Shown here one piece after another: positions 6,982 through 11,142 of a stretch of DNA of 11,142 nt. The DNA comes from Patescibacteria group bacterium (GTDB lineage: Bacteria; Patescibacteriota; Minisyncoccia; CAIUEV01; JAHKAQ01): assembly GCA_018825765.1 (NCBI GenBank), contig JAHKAQ010000076.1:1-11142 (forward strand), given 5' to 3'. The stretch's first letter is position 1. Each line of letters starts with the position of its first letter. The position numbers and the translations under genes were made by a program. A model generated the notes under the pieces. It did no database searches. It was not told where the DNA came from and saw only the letters and a list, made by a program, of their open reading frames with translations.

Positions 6982-7143
6982 ATCAGTTCTTTAAGCCCGG
7001 GACTACCCATGCCCGGGTTTAAGGTTGAGCCTGGTGACCCCGGGCTCGCAATCCTCGCGCGGAGTTGCTGTCGCTTTTTCCATCTTTCCCTCTCCTTTTT
7101 GGACGGATAGGAAATCGGCACAACTCCCGCGCGAGGCTTTTTT
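6982..7143 (+). ncRNA. Candidate structured non-coding RNA of unknown family (~160 nt)
   Basis: This span lies between a near-consensus promoter and a T-run and folds into three successive hairpins. Hairpin 1 (6989-7024) has 13 consecutive pairs including two G-U, with a 10-nt loop. Hairpin 2 (7027-7047) has eight pairs, one bulged C and a UGAC loop. Hairpin 3 (7053-7136) has 20 pairs with two single-base bulges (C7068, C7126) and a 42-nt loop (7074-7115) that is pyrimidine-rich on its 5' side. TTTTTT (7138-7143) follows. The arms are much more G+C-rich than the surrounding DNA. It does not look like tRNA, SRP RNA, RNase P RNA or tmRNA, and 6S RNA would normally pair its two ends, which this does not. 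It could also serve as a complex 3' end for aspS mRNA, since no other terminator lies after that gene. A 26-codon ORF with an SD site occupies the opposite strand (7003-7083). Confidence 0.55.
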
Positions 7144-7145
7144 AT
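7053..7145 (+). terminator. Long-stem intrinsic terminator ending the structured RNA
   Basis: CCTCGCGCGG (7053-7062) pairs with CCGCGCGAGG (7127-7136), the helix continuing inward to G7073-C7116, and C plus six T residues (7138-7143) follow. The 42-nt loop is unusual for a plain terminator. Confidence 0.65.
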
Positions 7146-7192
7146 TTTTCAACATCCCTATCAAATAAGTTCCCTTAATATCTTTTACCAAT

Positions 7193-7217
7193 ACCGGCTT
7201 CAAAGCCGGTTTTTATT
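7193..7217 (+). terminator. Second intrinsic terminator
   Basis: ACCGGCT (7193-7199) and AGCCGGT (7204-7210) form a perfect 7-bp stem with a TCAA loop, followed by T residues 7211-7214. It probably catches readthrough from the RNA or from aspS. The interval 7218-7297 shows only A/T-rich sequence with an isolated TATAAT (7225-7230) lacking a -35. Confidence 0.7.
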
Positions 7218-7297
7218 GTCCCTTTATAATCCTTAATCTTAACCCAAATAAAAGCAATTTACCGGCCCCAAATCCGGACAAAAAATCACCAGAACCT

Positions 7298-7325
7298 TTG
7301 CAAAATAAAAAATTTTCGCTATTAT
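7298..7325 (+). promoter_or_regulatory. Candidate promoter of the small zinc-ribbon gene
   Basis: TTGCAA (7298-7303) and TATTAT (7320-7325) are 16 bp apart. The start near 7332 leaves a leader of about 26 nt, which contains the SD site GGAGGG (7346-7351). Confidence 0.5.
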
Positions 7326-7357
7326 TCGGGCAAACTCAAAAAAAAGGAGGGAAAAAG

Positions 7358-7561
7358 ATGGAAAAAAGAAGGCAGGAAATATCCCCTTGTAGGGGATGTG
7401 AATTTGAATCTTTTCCAAAAGGGGGATCTAAAACCCCCCTAGACTGTAAAAGATGCCGAAAACTGGATAATTTTCAAAGGAGTTTTCCGGCAAGAATTAA
7501 ACTTTCTTCTTTGGAGCCCGGGTTTACCCCGCCTAACCCGCGGCGGCCACCAGCTCTTTAA
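7358..7561 (+). CDS. Small CxxC-CxxC (zinc-ribbon-like) protein, 67 aa
   Basis: The ATG at 7358 lies 6 nt after a strong SD (GGAGGG, 7346-7351); an upstream in-frame TTG-type start at 7298 is unlikely because it would sit in the promoter. The product has CRGC at residues 11-14 and CKRC at 30-33, a paired CxxC arrangement with 15 residues between, as in small zinc ribbons or rubredoxin-like folds. The N-terminus is basic and the C-terminal third is rich in Pro and Arg (EPGFTPPNPRRPP), probably disordered. It sits in its own unit with promoter and terminator. It could be a nucleic-acid-binding or regulatory peptide; no function is claimed. The RBS and start are complementary to the loop of the upstream structured RNA. 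Real translation is likely but not certain, given size and base composition at its end. Confidence 0.6.
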   Translation: MEKRRQEISPCRGCEFESFPKGGSKTPLDCKRCRKLDNFQRSFPARIKLSSLEPGFTPPNPRRPPAL

Positions 7562-7575
7562 CCCTCCGCTATTAC

Positions 7576-7604
7576 CAGGAACGCTCCGGCGTTCCTGTTT
7601 TCTT
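7576..7604 (+). terminator. Intrinsic terminator after the small zinc-ribbon gene
   Basis: CAGGAACGC (7576-7584) pairs perfectly with GCGTTCCTG (7589-7597) around a TCCG loop, followed by TTTTCTT. Confidence 0.85.
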
Positions 7605-7615
7605 GCCTGGCATTT

Positions 7616-7624
7616 TGTTATAAT
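7616..7624 (+). promoter_or_regulatory. Extended -10 promoter of the DUF348/RlpA-like gene
   Basis: TGTTATAAT contains a perfect TATAAT (7619-7624) with the TGn extension. No good -35 is seen at the usual distance. The start near 7631 gives a leader of about 18 nt with only a weak purine stretch before the ATG. Confidence 0.65.
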
Positions 7625-7648
7625 CAACTGAAAAACAAGTAAAAGCTT

Positions 7649-8611
7649 ATGTCTTCGCCTCCAAAAACCAAATTGATTATCCTCTCTTTAATCGCTTTAG
7701 CCTCAATCTCAAGCGTTGCTATAAACTTCTTTTTTGTTTTATCGCATGATGAAACCCCGGTCCCTGACCGGCAAAAATCAGCCGTCACCATCTATTTTGA
7801 CAATCAGGAATTCCAGAGCGAAACTTACGCCAAAACCGTAGCAGAACTCCTGCAAGAACAAAACATAAAGCCCCAAAGCGATGATTATCTTTTTCCCAGC
7901 AAGCAAACCCAAATCTACCCGGGCATAAAAATCATGATCCAAAAAAAGATCCCCCTTGCCATCAAAGTTGACGGTCAAACAATTGAGCTTAAAACCTTCA
8001 CCGACACGGTCGAATCAGCCCTGGAAGAAGCCGGCGTAACCTTGAGCCATCTGGATAAAGTGGAGCCCCAAAAATCCACTCGCACCTCTCACGGCCTGGA
8101 GATCCAGGTTACCCGTATAAACATCGAAGAAGTAACCCAGGAAGAACCAATAGAATTCCAGACTATCAAAAAAGAAGACCCTGCGCTCCGCTGGCGCCAT
8201 ACCAAAATAAAACAGGAGGGAGAAAACGGCTTAAAACAAAGCACTTATCGCGTGGTCTATCAAAACGGCAAACAAACCTCCAGGGAAAAAATCTCCCAAA
8301 AAATCTCTCAAAAACCCAAAGACAAAATCGTTCTTGAAGGCACCAAAATAGAAGTGGGCAAAGTATCAAAAGGCCGGGCCAGCTGGTATGCTCATACCGG
8401 CAAACTTGCCTGCGCCTCGCTCGAACACCCCAAGGGCACCTGGCTTCGCGTGACCAATCGCGCCAATGGCAAAAGCGTCATCGTCCAGGTCAATGACTCA
8501 GGTCCTTACAGCCCGGACAAGATAATCGACTTGGACGCCGTGGCTTTCAAAAAAATTGGCGACCTGGGGCAGGGAGTGGTCAATGTGAAAGTGGAAGAGA
8601 TCCTGGAATAA
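7649..8611 (+). CDS. Membrane-anchored DUF348-G5-RlpA-like (DPBB) cell-wall protein
   Basis: The 320-aa product has an N-terminal membrane anchor or uncleaved signal (about 8-31), then two DUF348 (YabE-type ubiquitin-like) repeats at about 46-100 and 102-156, a G5 domain at about 158-235, and a C-terminal double-psi beta-barrel at about 241-318. The last carries GRASWY (242-247), LRVTNRANGKSVIVQVND (266-283) and the DSGPY...IIDLD segment (283-296), matching RlpA-type lytic transglycosylase and expansin-like barrels; the acidic residues Asp283, Asp294 and Asp296 are candidates for catalysis. The DUF348-G5 front is known from Firmicute YabE and actinobacterial Rpf proteins, where a wall-cleaving domain follows. 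The protein is therefore expected outside the membrane, binding and perhaps cleaving peptidoglycan. The barrel lacks the usual ASGE/YD motif of RlpA, so activity is not certain. Confidence 0.87.
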   Translation: MSSPPKTKLIILSLIALASISSVAINFFFVLSHDETPVPDRQKSAVTIYFDNQEFQSETYAKTVAELLQEQNIKPQSDDYLFPSKQTQIYPGIKIMIQKKIPLAIKVDGQTIELKTFTDTVESALEEAGVTLSHLDKVEPQKSTRTSHGLEIQVTRINIEEVTQEEPIEFQTIKKEDPALRWRHTKIKQEGENGLKQSTYRVVYQNGKQTSREKISQKISQKPKDKIVLEGTKIEVGKVSKGRASWYAHTGKLACASLEHPKGTWLRVTNRANGKSVIVQVNDSGPYSPDKIIDLDAVAFKKIGDLGQGVVNVKVEEILE

Positions 8612-8621
8612 CTCGAAGCTA

Positions 8622-8649
8622 TTGACAATAAAGTATAATCTAGTATTTT
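8622..8649 (+). promoter_or_regulatory. Candidate promoter upstream of the 35-codon mini-ORF
   Basis: A perfect TTGACA (8622-8627) lies 16 bp before TATTTT (8644-8649). A perfect TATAAT (8634-8639) lies between but is only 6 bp from the TTGACA, so the exact -10 is ambiguous. Transcription would start around 8646-8656. Confidence 0.5.
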
Positions 8650-8673
8650 GGTTATTAGAGACTAATAAAATTC

Positions 8674-8781
8674 ATGTTCAATTCATTAGCTAAAAACTCA
8701 AATATTTTAACCGCCGCTTATTTCTGCTGGATGCTGTTTATTATTGTGCTCTTTTACGCGTTCGGGCGGTTAGTGAGTTGA
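8674..8781 (+). CDS. 35-aa hydrophobic mini-protein or leader peptide
   Basis: ATG at 8674 opens a 35-codon frame ending in TGA (8779-8781). The product has a short polar start (MFNSLAKNSN), a single hydrophobic segment at about residues 11-30 (including YFCWMLFIIVLFYAF) and ends GRLVS, consistent with a one-span membrane peptide. It lies between a promoter and a terminator. No clear SD site is seen. Its last codons (8761-8770) form one arm of an alternative helix against the terminator, so it may be a leader peptide controlling readthrough into the 334-aa gene; it could equally be an independent small membrane protein or chance. Confidence 0.4.
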   Translation: MFNSLAKNSNILTAAYFCWMLFIIVLFYAFGRLVS

Positions 8782-8842
8782 TAGCTTGTTATATAAATAA
8801 GATTACAACCACCGCCCGGACCCAAATCCGGGCGGTTTTTGT
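8761..8842 (+). promoter_or_regulatory. Attenuator-like terminator/antiterminator
   Basis: Segment 8811-8820 (ACCGCCCGGA) can pair perfectly with 8827-8836 to give a 10-bp terminator hairpin with a 6-nt loop and T-run 8837-8840, or with 8761-8770 (TTCGGGCGGT) to give a 10-bp helix with one G-U. The two are mutually exclusive. The 5' arm is inside the last codons of the mini-ORF, so ribosome position at its stop could decide which forms. Confidence 0.5.
8811..8842 (+). terminator. Intrinsic terminator upstream of the 334-aa gene
   Basis: Perfect 10-bp G+C-rich stem (8811-8820 with 8827-8836), loop CCCAAA, then TTTT. It ends the mini-ORF transcript by default. Confidence 0.8.
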
Positions 8843-8865
8843 ATATAAAGGGTTCTTTAAAAATT

Positions 8866-8890
8866 AACTTCTTTGTTATTAGAAGTTTTT
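8866..8890 (+). other. Weak A/T-rich hairpin in the leader of the 334-aa gene
   Basis: AACTTCT (8866-8872) pairs with AGAAGTT (8881-8887) around an 8-nt loop and is followed by TTT. The stem is weak; it may be a secondary terminator or an mRNA 5' structure. No convincing promoter is seen between 8843 and 8934. Confidence 0.3.
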
Positions 8891-8934
8891 CATAAAAAAA
8901 TTTGAAAACGCGAAAAATAAAAGGAGAAAAAAAC

Positions 8935-9939
8935 ATGTTGTTGGAACAGTTGAGACAAGAAATCAAAGAAAGAAAAAAAAATCAGAAGGGAATTCTTCAG
9001 GCAATTGATGATTATTGCCGAGACGCATATGGCGTCCCAAATTTTTCAGAAATTATTCAGGAAAAATTTCCTGACAATTCGAGATTTGGGCTTTGTTTGG
9101 CCCGCCAGATACCCAACGCGAACATTGAGCATCTCGCTCATGTTATTGTCGCGGATTGGGTTTCAAAAAACGGAATTCCTTCCCAGGCCGTCCCCATGGC
9201 CTTTACACGGGATTGCTTTTCAGGAAGAAATCCCCTAAAAAAGTCCTACGTCCAAATTCCATTTTTAAAAAGAGGACGTAAAGGGCTTTGTTCGTTGGTT
9301 CAGGAAATCGTCCATCCTGAACAAAGAGGAAGTCTTGATGGTATGATCCTTCATGCCATAAAGACAACCGAAAATACCCCAATAACGGAGTACCATCTTG
9401 AGTTACGCCGCCAAGCTGGTTTAGAAGAGGTTGAAGTTGATCTTTCTGATTTCTTTCTTCAATGCCTGGACTATTGTTTAGCAGGAAACGGCAAAAAGCC
9501 TGAGTTCGTCTTTGTTGAGGAGGGAGAGAAGGAAAAAAGAATGTCCACAAAAAAACTTAATGGACATAAAATCTGCCGCCCGCCGGCAGACTGGTTTTAC
9601 GACTTGTATCTGATGCTCTTCGTTGACGGGCAGAGAGCCCTGCTCTCAACCGTCGACGATGACGACAATGTTTCTGGATGGTTTAGGAAAGCCATTCAGA
9701 AAATAGAAAAAATCACAGGATTTTTACCGTTGATTATTGACACCCCCAAGGGGGTTACTACCAGAAACCAAACTAAATCTGGAGAAGCCGCCCCTAATTT
9801 TTCCAGCGAACTATTGGAAATTCCGGGTTGGGTATTCCAAATAACGGATTGGAAAACAAAAATACAAACCCAGAACCTGGCTTCTTCCGTATTTGAAGCA
9901 ATGAATCTGTTCGAAGAGAAGCTCATCGAGCTCTCTTAA
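8935..9939 (+). CDS. Uncharacterised 334-aa soluble protein
   Basis: The best start is ATG 8935, eight nt after a clear SD (AAGGAG, 8921-8926); a TTG at 8902 in frame precedes that SD and is unlikely. The product has no signal or membrane segment and no motif I recognise. It begins with a highly charged helix (residues 1-22, rich in Lys/Glu/Arg), followed by a mixed alpha/beta body; notable patches are CFSGRNPLKKSYVQIPFL (95-112), an acidic VDDDDN stretch near residues 242-247, and GWVF...DWK (294-304) near the end. It is one of the few genes here with a strong SD, unlike its neighbours, and sits alone between an attenuator-like terminator and a bidirectional terminator. Its codon use and base composition do not obviously set it apart. 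No function is proposed. Confidence 0.8.
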   Translation: MLLEQLRQEIKERKKNQKGILQAIDDYCRDAYGVPNFSEIIQEKFPDNSRFGLCLARQIPNANIEHLAHVIVADWVSKNGIPSQAVPMAFTRDCFSGRNPLKKSYVQIPFLKRGRKGLCSLVQEIVHPEQRGSLDGMILHAIKTTENTPITEYHLELRRQAGLEEVEVDLSDFFLQCLDYCLAGNGKKPEFVFVEEGEKEKRMSTKKLNGHKICRPPADWFYDLYLMLFVDGQRALLSTVDDDDNVSGWFRKAIQKIEKITGFLPLIIDTPKGVTTRNQTKSGEAAPNFSSELLEIPGWVFQITDWKTKIQTQNLASSVFEAMNLFEEKLIELS

Positions 9940-9945
9940 AATAAA

Positions 9946-9989
9946 AGAAGGGGTAGAATTTATTCTGCTCCTTCTCTCCCTATTTTTTT
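9946..9989. terminator. Bidirectional intrinsic terminator between convergent genes
   Basis: A 13-bp stem (9946-9958 with 9963-9975, two G-U pairs on the plus strand) has a TTTA loop. Rightward it is followed after a few bases by seven T (9983-9989); leftward the complement runs into TTTATTTT (9945-9938). It can end both the 334-aa gene and the leftward peptidase gene. Confidence 0.75.
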
Positions 9990-10019
9990 AAAGCGAATAA
10001 ATACTATCCGCTTTTTATT
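9990..10019 (+). terminator. Second rightward terminator-like hairpin
   Basis: AAAGCG (9990-9995) pairs with CGCTTT (10009-10014), with a short ATA/TAT extension inside, followed by TTATTTT. It overlaps the stop region of the leftward peptidase gene. Confidence 0.45.
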
Positions 10020-11109
10020 TTATGTAATTTTTTTCCAGTATGCTTAAAAGAATGTAAGTAAATCTAGTCAATTCTTGCAGGGACTGTTCTTCTTTAACTG
10101 TATGGCAATTCTTATAACCCAAGCCCACATTTATTGATTCCACATTCTTTTCTCCCAGGCAATTATTACTGCTTATTACTAACATTTCTTTAAATTTTAT
10201 TCTCACCCCGTTTTTTTTATAAATTTCCTTTATCTCTTCCACAAAATTACCCCTTAAATCTGCCCTCACTCCTTTATAATTTTCTAAAATTTTCACCTTT
10301 GTTTTTGTTTTGTATTTTTTATCTGCCTTCACCCCTGCTTTGTTAATGTTGCGAATATACTGGTTTAGATCTTTTTCCTTAAAACAATAAATATTTCCTT
10401 TTAGAATCGCATATTTAGGAACCAAGGTTGTTGCTTCCCCACCCTTTATTGTTCCAGTGTTTGCCACACAACCCTCTTTATAAAATCCCCAGTCAATATT
10501 CTTGATAATTTCAGCCAAGGTCACAATAGCGTTAGCCCCTTTAGAATAATCTAATTGAGCATAAACCGATTTCCCAAAAACTTCTATTTCAAACACCTTA
10601 GCATACGGTCCTTTATAGATAATTTCATTAACAGGCGCCGCGTTGTCCAAAACCAAAGCTTTTTTTGATTTTATATCTGCGTATTGTAGCGTATGATCAC
10701 CCTCCTCTTCATTTGTAGAAAAAATAAATTCCAAATTTTTCAATTCCTTATTCCGGCTTTTTAAATAATCTAAAATAGTTATTATTGAAGCTATCCCGGA
10801 TTTTGGGTCAGCCCCTAGTATAGTTCTCCCATCACTTCTTATCTTTTCACCCTCTATCTTTGGCTTAATTTTCCCTGTATGAGCCACAGTATCGATGTGA
10901 GTAGTCAGGAGAAGTGATTTATGCTTGTCAAAACATTTTGTCCGAAAAACCAAATTATCGTTTTCATCCTTTCCTCCCAGCAGACCATACATTTTAAAAT
11001 ATTTTATTAAATGTTTTTGAAAATTTTCCACCCTCCCGCTGGGACTTGGTATTTTTATTAACGAAATAAATCTTTTTTTTAGTGCGCTCTTTATTTCTTT
11101 CCGCATCAT
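10015..11109 (-). CDS. M20-family zinc metallopeptidase (PepT/DapE-like)
   Basis: The 364-aa product carries the M20 di-metal set: His71 and Asp73 in TTHIDTV, bridging Asp101 in LGADPKSG, general base Glu135 and ligand Glu136 in STNEEEG, Asp155 in ALVLDN, and the last ligand His336 in KNCHTVKEE. A small dimerisation (lid) domain is inserted at about 168-270. It should be a cytoplasmic aminopeptidase, di/tripeptidase or amidohydrolase. In the lid, the His usually found in the GKxAHAG-type motif is Tyr (GKSVYAQ, Tyr183), which may change substrate handling. The Asp-Pro after Asp101 replaces the more common Asp-Asp. ATG at 11109 overlaps the stop of an upstream leftward frame by ATGA, implying translational coupling. 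Substrate unknown. Confidence 0.88.
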   Translation of the reverse strand: MMRKEIKSALKKRFISLIKIPSPSGRVENFQKHLIKYFKMYGLLGGKDENDNLVFRTKCFDKHKSLLLTTHIDTVAHTGKIKPKIEGEKIRSDGRTILGADPKSGIASIITILDYLKSRNKELKNLEFIFSTNEEEGDHTLQYADIKSKKALVLDNAAPVNEIIYKGPYAKVFEIEVFGKSVYAQLDYSKGANAIVTLAEIIKNIDWGFYKEGCVANTGTIKGGEATTLVPKYAILKGNIYCFKEKDLNQYIRNINKAGVKADKKYKTKTKVKILENYKGVRADLRGNFVEEIKEIYKKNGVRIKFKEMLVISSNNCLGEKNVESINVGLGYKNCHTVKEEQSLQELTRFTYILLSILEKNYIK

Positions 11110-11142
11110 TTTTCTTTACCCAGCCCAAACACCTCCTCATGC
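11106..11142 (-). CDS. 3' end of an upstream leftward gene (fragment)
   Basis: A frame open to the right edge encodes HEEVFGLGKEK and stops at TGA (11108-11106), overlapping the peptidase ATG by four bases. The ATGA overlap is typical of co-transcribed genes, and an AGGAGG-like stretch lies in it 25 nt before the peptidase start. Too short to identify. Confidence 0.5.
   Translation of the reverse strand, partial: HEEVFGLGKEK

Noticed and set aside
6982..7143. Structured RNA as 6S, SRP, tmRNA or RNase P RNA
   Set aside because: No end-to-end pairing with a central bubble (6S), no SRP tetraloop helix, no tRNA-like ends (tmRNA) and no RNase P core motifs could be found.
7003..7203. Leftward 66-codon frame over the structured RNA
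   Set aside because: Its first ATG lies in the stem of the 7193-7217 terminator and has no promoter or RBS; only the inner 26-codon part has an SD-like leader, and plus-strand promoter, hairpins and T-runs fit an RNA better. Kept only as a hypothesis in the findings.
7225..7230. Perfect TATAAT
   Set aside because: No -35 at a fitting distance, no TG extension and no gene directly after it.
6996..7522. CCCGGG copies as a CRISPR-like or REP repeat array
   Set aside because: The copies are short, unevenly spaced and mostly explained as arms of RNA hairpins; no regular repeat-spacer pattern exists.
9203..9550. Leftward 115-codon open frame opposite the 334-aa gene
   Set aside because: The rightward gene has the strong SD, terminators and longer frame; no RBS or motif supports the reverse one.
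1..11142. Recoding of TGA as glycine (Gracilibacteria/SR1 code)
   Set aside because: The helicase and lexA end at TGA at the expected protein ends, and no family-conserved region is interrupted by in-frame TGA.

Overview
The window looks like chromosomal DNA from a small-genome, anaerobic-type bacterium, most likely a Candidate Phyla Radiation (Patescibacteria/Parcubacteria-like) lineage. This is inferred from gene content and style: a short archaeal-type aspartyl-tRNA synthetase, a membrane-anchored MltB-like transglycosylase, a DUF348/G5/RlpA-type wall protein, A-rich spacers, frequent absence of Shine-Dalgarno (SD) sites and several short intrinsic terminators. TGA is used as an ordinary stop (helicase, lexA), so the Gracilibacteria/SR1 recoding does not apply. 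No mobile element, CRISPR array, tRNA or rRNA is seen.

Layout. 1-388: 3' end of a UvrD/Rep-family helicase, overlapping tail-to-tail by 9 bp with a leftward PAS-PAS-PAS-GAF sensor protein (380-2038). 2039-2156: divergent promoter region. 2157-4821: probable rightward operon of a flavodoxin-like protein, a lipoprotein and a membrane-anchored lytic transglycosylase, closed by an intrinsic terminator. 4864-5535: lexA behind a promoter embedded in a four-copy TCGA-core array phased at 10-11 bp, a probable autoregulatory operator. 5607-6923: aspS, carrying residues typical of the non-discriminating enzyme.

6924-7648 is the least ordinary part. It holds a near-consensus promoter, about 160 nt of strongly structured probable non-coding RNA ending in an intrinsic terminator, a second terminator, then a promoter, RBS and gene for a 67-aa zinc-ribbon-like protein with its own terminator. 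The apical loop of the RNA is complementary to the RBS and start codon of the small gene.

7649-8611 encodes a membrane-anchored DUF348-DUF348-G5-DPBB (RlpA-like) wall protein. 8612-8934 holds a promoter, a 35-codon hydrophobic mini-ORF, and a terminator that competes with an alternative helix formed by the end of the mini-ORF, i.e. an attenuator-like layout ahead of an unrecognised 334-aa protein (8935-9939). A bidirectional terminator separates this from a leftward M20-type metallopeptidase (10015-11109), whose start overlaps the stop of another leftward gene running off the right edge.

Together the genes cover DNA repair and SOS control (helicase, LexA), cell-wall remodelling (transglycosylase, DPBB protein), indirect Asn-tRNA formation (AspRS) and signalling, with an unusually rich set of candidate RNA-level controls between 6.9 and 8.9 kb.
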